From contig JAAYVE010000005.1 in the NCBI GenBank assembly GCA_012517315.1, positions 121,843 through 185,842 of the forward strand: a DNA stretch of 64,000 nucleotides, written 5' to 3'. Positions 24,114 to 32,916 of this stretch are shown piece after piece. Source of the stretch: Deltaproteobacteria bacterium. GTDB taxonomy: Bacteria; Desulfobacterota; Syntrophobacteria; Syntrophobacterales; Syntrophobacteraceae. Position 1 is the stretch's first letter. The number at the start of each line of letters is the position of its first letter. Under the pieces are notes generated by a model that saw nothing but the letters and a program-made list of their open reading frames with translations, searched no databases and was not told the DNA's origin. The position numbers were made by a program, and so were the translations under genes.

Positions 24114-25394
24114 ATGGCCACTCTTTCCTCCCGTCCCAAATGGTTCACTCACTTTGTGCTCTTGTCCTTAATGGCGTTGTTTCTCTGCCGGCCCCCGGCC
24201 TTTTCGGCAGCAGCGGCGCCCCGATTTGAAAAGCCGGTCAAGGGAAAGGCATCCGAGATTCTGCCACCTCAACTCCTTTCCGGACCCCATTTCCGCGTCC
24301 GGGAAAATGTGGTTTCATACGGATACATGCACCACTACGAGGTGGATTCGGACTTCGGCCCATTTGCGGTGACCGGGGATTTCGCCCTCCGCAAACTGGT
24401 CAAGGAAATCGGGGCCATCGCGGCCCTGCGGAATTTCAAGAAGAGCGAAGCCTACCTAAACGGCCTCAAGAAGGCTGCTTCCCAACCGGTTGAATTCGCC
24501 GCAAACCTCATCACCGACCCGGTGGATACCATCAGCGGGGTCCCCAAGGGGATCGCCGGTCTGTTTGAAAACGTGAAAACAGGGCTCACCACAAAGGCCA
24601 ACCCCGCTGAAGACGGCAAGGTGGAACAGGCCCTGGCGGTCTCTTCCAACAAGAGAAACCTGGCCGCCCAGCTGGGTGTGGACGTCTATTCGAGCAACAG
24701 CGTCCTGCAGAAGGAACTGAACAGTGTGGCCTGGGCCGCCACCCTGGGTTCCCTGACCCTTTCGGCGGCGCTGGCTCCCGTGGGAGGGCCCGCGGTGTCC
24801 GCCGTTTCCCTCACCAAGACGGCCCAGCAGATGACGGATGTCCTCAAGGATTACCCCCCCCAGAGGCTGCGCAAGATGAACGAGCAAAAGCTGCTGACCA
24901 TGGGGGTGTCACGGGGGCTCGCCGCCCAGTTTCTCGACCACCCGTCCTACACCCCCACACATCAGACGGTCATCGTCACTTCGCTGGAATCCCTGTCGGG
25001 GGCCAAGGGGCGGGATGCCTTCGTCCGGCAGGCCCTTTCCGCTAACGACGAAGAGACGGCCAACTTCTTCATGAACGTCGCCGAGACCCTGAGGGGCTAT
25101 CAGTCCAAGACATCCCCCATTCGGCAAATCAGCGTGTTCGGCCCTCTCACCTTCGCTAAGGCAGCCAATGGAAGCGTACTTATTCCCCTGCCCCTGGACC
25201 ATGGGATCTGGACGGAAAGGGCTGCGCAGCGCGTTCCCGAGGCCATGAGCGCCTATAAGGCGGCCCATCCCGACTCCAGGAAATTCGAGGCCTGGGTCAC
25301 GGGGACCGTGAGCAAGGGCGCGAAGGAGGAAATGGGCAAGCTCGCAATCCAGGTCGTGGAAAACGTGGACAAGCGAATTGCCTTCCTTTTTTGA
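24114..25394 (+). CDS. Exported protein of unknown function
   Basis: A 426-residue protein with a signal peptide (WFTHFVLLSLMALFLCRPPAF..AAAAP). The middle is alanine-rich and helical (SVAWAATLGSLTLSAALAPVGG), and the rest has mixed predicted helices with no catalytic motif I can identify. The C-terminal KLAIQVVENVDKRIAFLF ends in Phe, but the sequence is not barrel-like. It lies 235 bp after the patatin gene, on the same strand, and may belong to the same transcription unit if no terminator intervenes (none seen). I do not recognise the family. Confidence 0.65.
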   Translation: MATLSSRPKWFTHFVLLSLMALFLCRPPAFSAAAAPRFEKPVKGKASEILPPQLLSGPHFRVRENVVSYGYMHHYEVDSDFGPFAVTGDFALRKLVKEIGAIAALRNFKKSEAYLNGLKKAASQPVEFAANLITDPVDTISGVPKGIAGLFENVKTGLTTKANPAEDGKVEQALAVSSNKRNLAAQLGVDVYSSNSVLQKELNSVAWAATLGSLTLSAALAPVGGPAVSAVSLTKTAQQMTDVLKDYPPQRLRKMNEQKLLTMGVSRGLAAQFLDHPSYTPTHQTVIVTSLESLSGAKGRDAFVRQALSANDEETANFFMNVAETLRGYQSKTSPIRQISVFGPLTFAKAANGSVLIPLPLDHGIWTERAAQRVPEAMSAYKAAHPDSRKFEAWVTGTVSKGAKEEMGKLAIQVVENVDKRIAFLF

Positions 25395-25549
25395 TGGAAG
25401 CCGATTTTATGGAGATCGTGGGAGTGAAATGATCCAGGTTGGAGGTTGGTTTCCCCCCTCGCCCCAGATGGGAGAGGGGGGACTGACGGACCCCGCGGTG
25501 TTCCTGCCGGTGAGGGGCGGATGCAGCGGCAGGGGCCGCGAGGTTCAAT

Positions 25550-26503
25550 CTAATAGCCCCGTGGAGCCTCCACCACCACGTAGGTGACGTCCCCGCCCGA
25601 ATAGGCCTGGGAGTACCAGGTGGGGCCGCACTGGTAGTAGGTCACACCCCCCACAACCACCGTGGTGGGGGTGCAGGGGAGCGTTGCAAAGGTCGATGCG
25701 GTGACGACCGTGCCGATGGCGTAAGCAGCCGTTACGGCGGCCGCTCCCACTGCCGCGTATCCCCACGGGCTGTCCCAGTGGCCATGGTAGTGGTCGTCGT
25801 AATAGTCCTGCCAGTCTTCCCGGGCCCCTTCCCTGTACTGCTGACGGTTCTCCTGGCGATCCGTCACGTTTTCCTGGCGGGTACCCTGGCGGTCCGTCCT
25901 GTTGTCCTGTCGAGTGCCCTGGCGTTCCGTCCTGTTGTCCTGTCGATCCCCCTGCACGTCCTGGCGTCCTTCAGTCCGTCCCGCTCTCGTGTCCTGGCGG
26001 CTCTGGGTCCTGTCAGCCCTTGCCTGCTGCCGCTCTCCGCCCAAATCGGTCCTGGCCTGCGTCCGTTCCGTACGCCCCGCCTGCCGATCCTGCACTCTCA
26101 TGGTCTGCCCCCCCTGTCCGAGCCGGTCGGCGGAACCCGCGTAGCCACCCCTCTGGGACGAGGAATAGCCTGCCCCCGTGCTCGGCCGGTCAAAGGAAGA
26201 TGACCTGTCCATGCCACCCATGGAACCCCTGGAAGAGAAGCTCCCGGAACCGGCAACCCCGGACCGGCTGAAGCCGCCGCCCCCGTAGGAACCGCCCCCG
26301 CCCCCGGAGAAGCTGCGTCCTCCACCCCCTCCCCCGGAGAAGCTGCGTCCTCCACCCCCTCCTGAAAATCCCCCTCCTCCTCGTCCCCCACCTCCCCCGC
26401 CACGGCCACCACCGCCTCTTGCAGGGGCCTCCACGGCGAGGGACAGGACAAAAAGCAGGGCCACGGCAACGGAAAACATTCTGAAAATCGTTCGCATTCT
26501 CAT
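25550..26503 (-). CDS. Glycine-rich then Arg/Gln/Asp-repeat exported protein
   Basis: A 317-residue protein with a signal peptide ending near residue 28. It has a Gly/Ser/Phe-rich segment (about 30-120, G-G-R-G-type runs), then a repeated Gln/Arg/Asp/Thr segment (about 130-215, units such as RQDNRTERQGT), then a short hydrophobic helix and a C-terminal domain with two cysteines (TLPCTPTT and YYQCGPTWY) that resembles a conserved tail found in similar proteins. It overlaps the DUF2092 gene by 4 bp, so the two are coupled. It is probably an envelope or extracellular structural protein. No enzymatic motif is visible. Confidence 0.7.
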   Translation of the reverse strand: MRMRTIFRMFSVAVALLFVLSLAVEAPARGGGGRGGGGGGRGGGGFSGGGGGRSFSGGGGGGRSFSGGGGGSYGGGGFSRSGVAGSGSFSSRGSMGGMDRSSSFDRPSTGAGYSSSQRGGYAGSADRLGQGGQTMRVQDRQAGRTERTQARTDLGGERQQARADRTQSRQDTRAGRTEGRQDVQGDRQDNRTERQGTRQDNRTDRQGTRQENVTDRQENRQQYREGAREDWQDYYDDHYHGHWDSPWGYAAVGAAAVTAAYAIGTVVTASTFATLPCTPTTVVVGGVTYYQCGPTWYSQAYSGGDVTYVVVEAPRGY

Positions 26504-27306
26504 TTTTTGCCTCCCTTCTTTGCCGCAGGCTTCACAGCCGGCTGCATCCTTGGCAGGAACTCGATACGCCGGGCGTCCTGAGGAATGGCAAGAACGAAAA
26601 GGTTTTCGGGAGCCTCTGGAGCAAGGTTCCAGTCCGCAAAATTCGCGTGGAACTGGGGCTGCCCCGGCTCATTCTTGTATGTGATCACGACACGGCGCGG
26701 CAGGGGGTCTCCCTGGGCCGGCACCCACAGCTGGAAATCCACCTGGTCCGTTCGCGCCGCCACGTGGAAGCAAGGGGGGTCCATGATGGCGGAAATCTCT
26801 ACAATTTCGGCAGAAATGACCCTCCGCAGGATTTCCTGGGGAAGTCTCGACACGAACAGCATCGCCAAGGGCAAACGCATCTGGAGTTCCCCGATGAAGT
26901 GAGCCACCGCGCCGTCGATGTCTTTCGGGACATACGAAACCCCGTACACCTTGTGGTTGGGACTGTAGACCGTGATCACCCGGCCGTCGAATGTGATTTG
27001 AGCCTTGTCGCCGTCGCTGCGCAGCACGTCCAAGCGCAACCGGTCGGGACGCACGATGGTGAGCCTGCGCACATCGCCGAACTCGATCTTCTGCCCCGAA
27101 GCCTGGAGCACGTCGTAAGCATCGGTGATGGTGACGCTGAACTTCGGTTGTCGGCTCAGGAAATCCCCCATGCGGCGGAGGACGTCCATGGCCGAAGCGG
27201 TCGGCATGGGAGCGGTTTTGCCCGACTGCTGGGCGTCGACAACTGAAACCGCGCTCATTGCAACCGCCATCAAAAAGAATCCAAAACAACATGTCCTGAT
27301 TTTCAT
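26500..27306 (-). CDS. DUF2092 family exported protein
   Basis: A 268-residue exported protein starting at the ATG at 27306, which is preceded by a TGGAGGA ribosome site. The signal peptide is about 27 residues. The body fits the DUF2092 fold, which resembles outer-membrane lipoprotein carriers: RRMGDFLSRQPKFSVTITDA, RRLTIVRPDRLRLDV, KVYGVSYVPKDIDGAVAHF. Members are periplasmic and may bind lipids; none is known to me with a proven function. The gene is read from the palindromic promoter copy 4 about 85 bp upstream and is followed by the R/Q-rich protein gene with 4-bp overlap. Confidence 0.8.
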   Translation of the reverse strand: MKIRTCCFGFFLMAVAMSAVSVVDAQQSGKTAPMPTASAMDVLRRMGDFLSRQPKFSVTITDAYDVLQASGQKIEFGDVRRLTIVRPDRLRLDVLRSDGDKAQITFDGRVITVYSPNHKVYGVSYVPKDIDGAVAHFIGELQMRLPLAMLFVSRLPQEILRRVISAEIVEISAIMDPPCFHVAARTDQVDFQLWVPAQGDPLPRRVVITYKNEPGQPQFHANFADWNLAPEAPENLFVLAIPQDARRIEFLPRMQPAVKPAAKKGGKK

Positions 27307-27805
27307 GGCTTCCTCCACAATGAGATCATTCGGGAAAACAATCGGCGGGATGTCTTCTAGACACTGCCGGGGGCAGGAACTCTTCTCCCGCCGAGTGATC
27401 TTAGGGCTTTCGCAGGGCGAATGATATTGGACTTTGGTCCAATGGGGATCGGCCTCAAGGAGCGTCCCCGCTGCCCTCCCTCACCCCCTTTCACCACGAC
27501 CGATTTCTTCTCGGAGGGGGCTTCCGAAGGCTCTGATAAAGAATTCCCCATGCCACCCACATGGCGTCATTCAGGCGTTGCTTGTCCTCCAACGGGTATC
27601 GTGCTATCTGTGCCATACACACAGGGGGGCACACGGCATTCCCGCTGCCCGGGCAGACCCCTCTTTCACTGTTCCCGCTCCCTGCAGACTGCTTCCGGCA
27701 GAAACTCCATTCCTCCGGGGAAATACCGGGACTCTCACCGTTGGACCCTCATGGTGTGAGAACCGCCGAAAACGTTTAGAACACGGAAAGAAGAAAGGAT
27801 GTGCC
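27307..27805. other. Divergent intergenic region with palindromic promoter
   Basis: About 500 bp. The leftward promoter copy 4 (27398-27442) is the one clear element. The palindrome itself is symmetric, but no -10-like hexamer lies at the matching distance on the plus-strand side, so it should not drive the DUF2845 gene. I see no other gene. Confidence 0.5.
27398..27442 (-). promoter_or_regulatory. Promoter with palindromic activator site (copy 4), driving the DUF2092 pair
   Basis: On the minus strand TTGGACCAAAGTCCAA plus TATC (27423-27442) is followed by 19 bases and TAAGAT (27398-27403). Hexamer and flanking CC match copy 1 exactly. The predicted start is near 27391, about 85 nt before the DUF2092 ATG. 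Confidence 0.75.
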
Positions 27806-28144
27806 ATGAAGCGTGCTCTCATGTGCCTGGCCACCACCCTGGCTTCCATGGCTATTGCCGCCCTTGGGGCTTCTCCGGCCCTTTGCGGCATTGATTCCCT
27901 CCGGTGCGGAAACGACGTGGTGCAAACGGGAGACAACGAACTGACCCTGCTCAAAGCCTGCGGCGAACCCACCATGAAGCGCACGGAATCCGTGGCCGTC
28001 CGCAGCGGCAAGAAGGGAAAGGGCACCGTCTACCAGGATGTTCACCGTTGGTACTACAACAGGGGCAAGAACGATTTCATCTACATCCTGACCCTGGAAG
28101 GCGGCAAGATCACGAGCATCGAAACGGGCGATCGCGGCTACTGA
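27806..28144 (+). CDS. DUF2845 family exported protein
   Basis: A 112-residue protein with a signal peptide ending near ALCG. The mature part is a small beta-rich domain, LRCGNDVVQTGDNELTLLKACGEP then WYYNRGKNDFIYILTLEGGKITSIETGDRGY, which matches the DUF2845 layout with two cysteines likely to form a disulfide. Function is unknown; the fold is small and periplasmic. The start at 27806 has a weakly AGGA-type site. It precedes the hydrolase gene by 60 bp on the same strand. Confidence 0.75.
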   Translation: MKRALMCLATTLASMAIAALGASPALCGIDSLRCGNDVVQTGDNELTLLKACGEPTMKRTESVAVRSGKKGKGTVYQDVHRWYYNRGKNDFIYILTLEGGKITSIETGDRGY

Positions 28145-28204
28145 TCGGAAACTAGGGCCGTCGAACGGAAATCGCCCGTCCGCCGGGAAAGGAGCGCGGG
28201 CTCC

Positions 28205-29011
28205 ATGACGGTTTTTCTGGTTTTGTTACAGTTCGGGGTGCTCGCGTTCACAGGGCTCGTGGAAGCACAGACTCAGCGGGTGCTGGATTTGCCCACACGC
28301 CACGGTGTCACAGTGCGCCTGCTCATTCTCACCCCGAAGAACCCCAGGGCCGCCCTGGTAATTCTTCCGGGGGGACTCGGCGGGTTGCAGATCAGCCTGG
28401 ACGGGAAATTCCAAGGCGAGGGGAAGGGGGGTAATTTTCTTCTCCGCGCCCGACACACCTTCGTCTCCCAGGGCCTCCTCGTTGCCATTGCCGATGCCCC
28501 TTCGGACCGCCGGACCCCCCCATACCTCGGGGGATACCGCACCCGGCCCGAGCATGCCACGGACATGAAGGCCGTCATCGGGTGGGTGCGCAGGGAGACA
28601 TCGATCCCCGTCTGGGTCGTCGGGAACTCCAGCGGCACTTTGTCCGCAGCGTTCATCGCAATCAGACTCGGGCGCGGCAATGAGGGGCCTGACGGCCTTG
28701 TTCTCACCTCGACCATGTTCACTCATGATCCGGGCCTCCCCGGCGTCCTTGACATGCCCCTCCAGAAGATCCGGATCCCGACGCTCATCGTCCACCACAA
28801 GCAGGACGGCTGTAAGTACTGCCGGTACGGGGATCTCCCCAGGCTCACCCACAAGCTCTCCTCCGTGCCTTACAAGGAGGTGCTCACCTTTGACGGAGGC
28901 ACCAGCGTGGGCGATCCCTGTGAACCCAAGGCCTACCATGGCTTCAACGGGATCGTGGAGAAGGTGGGAGGAGCCATCGCCGATTGGATCGTTCAGCACT
29001 CTGCACCCTGA
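28205..29011 (+). CDS. Alpha/beta-fold hydrolase, exported
   Basis: A 268-residue protein with a hydrophobic N-terminus (FLVLLQFGVLAFTGLVEAQ) that looks like a signal peptide. The fold shows the nucleophile elbow VGNSSGT (GxSxG with Ser as nucleophile), the oxyanion strand LVILPGGLGG, the acid in HHKQDGC and the histidine in AYHGF, in the usual order. Two cysteines lie near each other in DGCKYC and may form a disulfide. It should hydrolyse an ester or amide in the periplasm, substrate unknown. Confidence 0.8.
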   Translation: MTVFLVLLQFGVLAFTGLVEAQTQRVLDLPTRHGVTVRLLILTPKNPRAALVILPGGLGGLQISLDGKFQGEGKGGNFLLRARHTFVSQGLLVAIADAPSDRRTPPYLGGYRTRPEHATDMKAVIGWVRRETSIPVWVVGNSSGTLSAAFIAIRLGRGNEGPDGLVLTSTMFTHDPGLPGVLDMPLQKIRIPTLIVHHKQDGCKYCRYGDLPRLTHKLSSVPYKEVLTFDGGTSVGDPCEPKAYHGFNGIVEKVGGAIADWIVQHSAP

Positions 29012-29393
29012 GAGGCCGAGTCACCACCTCCGCCGCCTCCCTCCTTCAGGGAGCGCCAATGCGGTTCCAGGGCATCCTCCACCGAAAGGAATTCATCGGT
29101 CCGCAGGAGACGGCGGGCGGGGGAGGCCTTCAGCGAAAAGGTTAAAACAAACGTCTTTTCTCACTCGGAACCGGGGAGACGCCAGGGCAGGTTCTCTCTG
29201 CTTCGCCGCAGTTCCGCGTGAATCCGAAAGCGCCACTTTCGAACCTAAATGGGCATAATGGATGGGTTTGGGGATGCCGCGTATCGAAGAAATGGGGTGT
29301 TTCGCCCTTCCGCCGATCCTCCGTCGGCGCAAAGGGTTCCGGTGAGAAGGGATGGCGGCCGGGCCGACCCTATGGGACCGGCCCGGCGACGGC
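29012..29393. other. Intergenic region, no gene seen
   Basis: About 380 bp after the hydrolase gene. Short open frames exist on both strands but none has both a ribosome site and coherent protein sequence. Confidence 0.4.
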
Positions 29394-29582
29394 TCATTCC
29401 CCCAGGTCGATCGTCGGGGCGCTCTTCTGACGTTTTCGCTTCATGTGCACGAGGTCTTTTTCTCCGTCGTAAACATCATCCATCAGGAATTCCACCGGGC
29501 GCTCCGCTCCGCTGCGGTATACCGCCGCCTTCGCTCCGTACCTCAGGATGCCCAGTTTTCGCAAGAGATCCAATAAATTCAT
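29394..29582 (-). CDS. Small hypothetical protein
   Basis: A 62-residue protein, MNLLDLLRKLGILRYGAKAA through DDVYDGEKDLVHMKRKRQ. The sequence looks like a real protein: an amphipathic helix, two short strands and a basic C-terminus. The start at 29582 is preceded by an AAGGAATGG stretch. No family is recognised. It lies between the hydrolase and FecR genes and could be a small regulatory or adaptor protein. Confidence 0.4.
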   Translation of the reverse strand: MNLLDLLRKLGILRYGAKAAVYRSGAERPVEFLMDDVYDGEKDLVHMKRKRQKSAPTIDLGE

Positions 29583-29771
29583 TTTTTTCCATTCCTTTCC
29601 GGCGGGTTCGCCGTTTGTCGGGTTGCGGAGCATCGACTCCGCGGACGCGGGGTGCACCGGGTTTCCCTGTGTCCGAGAGCGCCTCGTGGGGCCGAACCTT
29701 CATGGGTTCTAAACGGCATTCCCTGCGGAGGAGTTGAAGAAAAAGAATGCCGGGGAAACCGGTTTTCACTC

Positions 29772-29816
29772 AAAAATGGACAGCCCCCTCGGGCCGTGAG
29801 GCTCACCGAAGGGGCC
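29772..29816 (-). terminator. Probable terminator of the FecR/DUF6600 gene
   Basis: Downstream of the leftward gene ending at 29867, a GC-rich hairpin with one bulge (GCCCCTTCGG paired with CCGAGGGGGC) is followed by TGTCCATTTTTG on the transcribed strand. Confidence 0.5.
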
Positions 29817-29866
29817 GTTCCGTTTCACCATCTTTCAGGGTTGCCTGAGAGGGGCTCCTCTCCTCA

Positions 29867-32317
29867 TCACCTCCCGCGCATCAACCCAGGCTGATGTTGT
29901 TGCTGCTGTTCTTCCTCACCGGGTTGAGGCTGCCCCACGACTCTCCCCCTCCCTCTCTGCTGAGGGGCCGGTGCCTGCTGCGGAGGTGCCTGCTGCATCT
30001 GCCTGCCCCGCTGCAGCTGAGGCTGAGGCTGGGATTGCTGCACGGCGGGTGCCTGCTGCATCTGGCGGCCGCGTTGCATCATCTGGGGAGGCTGTTCCTG
30101 GACCTGCTGCCTTCGCTCGATCCTCTGGTTGCGCTGAATCCTTCCGCCGCCTTCCGTTCCCCCTGGGACCACCCCCATCTGCCCGCCGGGGACCGTCCTG
30201 CGCTCAAAGGAGGGTTGCCTGGAGCCGGCGCCAGAGTCCTGCAGGCTTCTTGGGGGGGCCTGTTCCTGAGCCGGTGGGGTCACGCGCCGCACGCCGGTCC
30301 CCTCCCTTCTCACGGCAGGTGGAGATTCGCCAGGGGTGGGCTCTCCCTCCGGGCGGGTCACTGTCCGCCCCGGCCGGCGTTCAATAGACCGAGGCAGCTG
30401 CTGGGACTGGTCAGGCTGAATTTCCCGTCCCGGCCTCAGACTGCGCCCCCTCGACTCCCCAGGCTTTTCCAGCGCACCAGGCTGCTGCTCCTGACCCGGT
30501 GCCGTCGGCCTCACCCGACGCCCTCTCTCCACGGGCGGCTGGATCGTTCCCGGTTCCCCCATCTGTCCCGGCTGGCCCTCAACTCCCGGCCGTACACGAC
30601 GCCCGGGGAGATCCCCAGGTTGACCCCCAGGCTGCAAAGCCTGGCCCGGTACGCCCGGCTCTCCCATCCGGCCTCGAATCCTTCGCTCGTCTAAGGTCTG
30701 CATGCGCGTCACCGGGGATTCCTGCGCAGCCCTCGCACGCGTCCGGAAATCCCGTTGTTCAAAACGCACATCGGATACAGGCCTGCTCACGTCGGCCGGG
30801 CTGACAAGGCGGCTCCTCAAGGTGGGACGCTGCAGATCGGCCATCGCACCTCGATCCAGTGCGCCGGGGCGGAACCTGGAAACATCACGTTCGATTGCCG
30901 ACGCGGAGAGCCCTCTCACCTCCCGCCCCAAGAGCTGGTTTCTTTCGATCCTCCCCAGCACCTCCCGGTGCGGCACGACGTCAGGCACGGCATTGGTGAA
31001 CATGAACCGCTCCCGCCGCCTGTCGAAATCGGCGAAAATGCGGTCCGACACCACCGGCGCCACTGCGTAGTTGTTGTTGATGATGGTACTCCTGTCGATG
31101 TTGATGATGTTGTGGTTATAGTAGTTGTTAACGGTATAGAAAGAGTTGCGGGGGATTCCCACCGCGTAGTCCGCATACCGGTAGTTGTTGATGTTGATGT
31201 TGATGCTCCCGATATTGTTCACCACCACCGCCTCGGGTCCCCAGTAGTAGCGGGAGTAATAACGCTCCCTCGGGGCCAAGGGAAACCATCCGATGTGCAC
31301 CCCGCTGCCGATCCACCCGACCCTGCCCGGGTACCACCCGAAACCGATGCTCACCGCGGGAGCGATGCTCACGCTCACACCCACCACGGGAGGGGCCCAG
31401 TACCAGAAATCGTTCACATATAGCCAGCTGCCGTAATGGTGCGTGACGTAACCGAAGGGTTCGGCGGGAATCCAGCAGTGGTCACCATAGTAATCCGTCC
31501 ACCTGCCCACCGTGTAGGGTCTCCAGCCGGAATGCACATAGGTGGGGCGCCACAGGTAGTGGTAGCTGTCTTCGTAGTAAACCCGCTCCCAACGCCCATA
31601 TTCATCCAGTTCGTAGGCGTCGTCATAGAGGGGCGGGGGGACGTACCGCACTGAATCCCCCTTCACCTGGGCTTTCTTGGTCCACAGGCTGTCCCGCTCC
31701 GCGTTCCAGTCGTCCCAGTCGGCGTCCACATTCCCCTCCCCCGATGCCACCCGTTTTCCGTCGGAGAGGAGCGACGATGATCCGGCCTTGACCTCGTAAC
31801 GGGTCTGGTCGCTCTCCAGGACGAACTCAACGCTCCCTTTCAAGGCGATGACCTCGAGGGACTCATCCCCCACATAGAGGTCGAAGACCGTCCCACTGCG
31901 GGCCACCACAAACCCGAACGGGGTGGTCGCCTTGATGACCGTGTCCTCGCCCCGGTTGTAGAACCTGGCGATGCCCGACGCCACATCGATCTCCGTGACC
32001 TCCGGCTGCAGGGCGATCAACTGGATCTGGGTGTCGCTCCCCGTGCGAACAAGCGTGCCGTTGGGCATGACGAACTCCGCCCTGGCCGAGCGGTCGGAAT
32101 ACAGGGCGTCGTTGAGGCCGAACGGAGCGTCCTTGACCGTCACCACCCAGTCTTTTTCTTCCGGCACGTATCGGAGCAGCTTGCCCGTGACATGAGAAAT
32201 GCGCCCCACGAGCACGCCCTCTGATGAGCCGGAAGGCTGTGAGTACGCCTGAGAAGCAGGCCCGAGGACCCACAGCAGGGCGCAGACCAACCACGCCGAT
32301 CGTTTTGTCGTGTTCAT
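29867..32317 (-). CDS. FecR-domain protein with DUF6600 region and long Q/P/R-rich tail
   Basis: An 816-residue exported protein. A signal peptide (about 28 residues) is followed by a FecR-type beta domain (about 35-200, with SHVTGKLLRYV, GSDTQIQLIAL, GFVVARSGTVFDLYV), then a tryptophan/tyrosine-rich DUF6600 region (about 225-400, repeated WxPx.. and YYGDHCWIPAEPFGYVTHHYGSW), then a charged and finally low-complexity tail rich in Gln, Pro, Arg and Gly (about 560-816). It is probably surface- or periplasm-located. Related proteins in other genomes lack the long tail. The gene lies alone on its strand, without a palindromic element in the 600 bp upstream. Confidence 0.8.
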   Translation of the reverse strand: MNTTKRSAWLVCALLWVLGPASQAYSQPSGSSEGVLVGRISHVTGKLLRYVPEEKDWVVTVKDAPFGLNDALYSDRSARAEFVMPNGTLVRTGSDTQIQLIALQPEVTEIDVASGIARFYNRGEDTVIKATTPFGFVVARSGTVFDLYVGDESLEVIALKGSVEFVLESDQTRYEVKAGSSSLLSDGKRVASGEGNVDADWDDWNAERDSLWTKKAQVKGDSVRYVPPPLYDDAYELDEYGRWERVYYEDSYHYLWRPTYVHSGWRPYTVGRWTDYYGDHCWIPAEPFGYVTHHYGSWLYVNDFWYWAPPVVGVSVSIAPAVSIGFGWYPGRVGWIGSGVHIGWFPLAPRERYYSRYYWGPEAVVVNNIGSINININNYRYADYAVGIPRNSFYTVNNYYNHNIINIDRSTIINNNYAVAPVVSDRIFADFDRRRERFMFTNAVPDVVPHREVLGRIERNQLLGREVRGLSASAIERDVSRFRPGALDRGAMADLQRPTLRSRLVSPADVSRPVSDVRFEQRDFRTRARAAQESPVTRMQTLDERRIRGRMGEPGVPGQALQPGGQPGDLPGRRVRPGVEGQPGQMGEPGTIQPPVERGRRVRPTAPGQEQQPGALEKPGESRGRSLRPGREIQPDQSQQLPRSIERRPGRTVTRPEGEPTPGESPPAVRREGTGVRRVTPPAQEQAPPRSLQDSGAGSRQPSFERRTVPGGQMGVVPGGTEGGGRIQRNQRIERRQQVQEQPPQMMQRGRQMQQAPAVQQSQPQPQLQRGRQMQQAPPQQAPAPQQRGRGRVVGQPQPGEEEQQQQHQPGLMRGR

Positions 32318-32916
32318 TGTCCCACTCCTCTTTTCATCCTTGCGATGATTCCCTTGCCCGGTGCACTCCCGTCAGATTTCCATCGGCGGCGGAAATCCGT
32401 CCGCCATGTCTCATGTCTGTGGAATGACGACCACCCCACAGCTTTCACCTCAAGGGCCCGGCCGACTTCGATGCTCCTGATCGAGGGTTTCCTCTCCCTA
32501 GGGGAGAAGACGGATGCGGCTTTCTTCACGTTCCCCCCCCCCTCCAGGGGGCCCCATGGCCCAATGCCCGGGGCGAACCCGAGGGGAGAATCTTCAAACC
32601 AACCCACAAGAGAAACAAGATTCATTCCAAACGCAGCTTCCACATCCCGCGAGGAAAAAGAAAGGCATAGGGAAGCAATGGCGTGGCATGCCTCCGCGGA
32701 TTGACGCCGGTCTCTCTTGATCTATTGTAAACGATGCGGCTGCGGAATTCCCCAGGAGGACAATCGCAAAAAGTCACCTTTTGTGCACAGGCGGTTACGA
32801 TTGTTGCACAGGGAGGTCGGGACCCCCGTCCAGGGGAGGGCACCGTCAGGGGAATGGCTCCCTGCCATTCGTGGCTTCCACGCCATGGCAAGAAAACGCC
32901 GATATTTCGGCAACAC
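32318..32916. other. Intergenic region, no gene seen
   Basis: About 600 bp between the FecR/DUF6600 and hemW genes, both leftward. It contains a moderately AT-rich stretch near 32715 and short open frames in all phases without ribosome sites. I found no promoter I would defend. Confidence 0.4.

Noticed and set aside
25780..26480. Long plus-strand open frames across the R/Q- and glycine-rich gene
   Set aside because: They are shadows of repetitive low-complexity DNA; the minus frame has a signal peptide, coupling to the DUF2092 gene and a conserved C-terminal domain.
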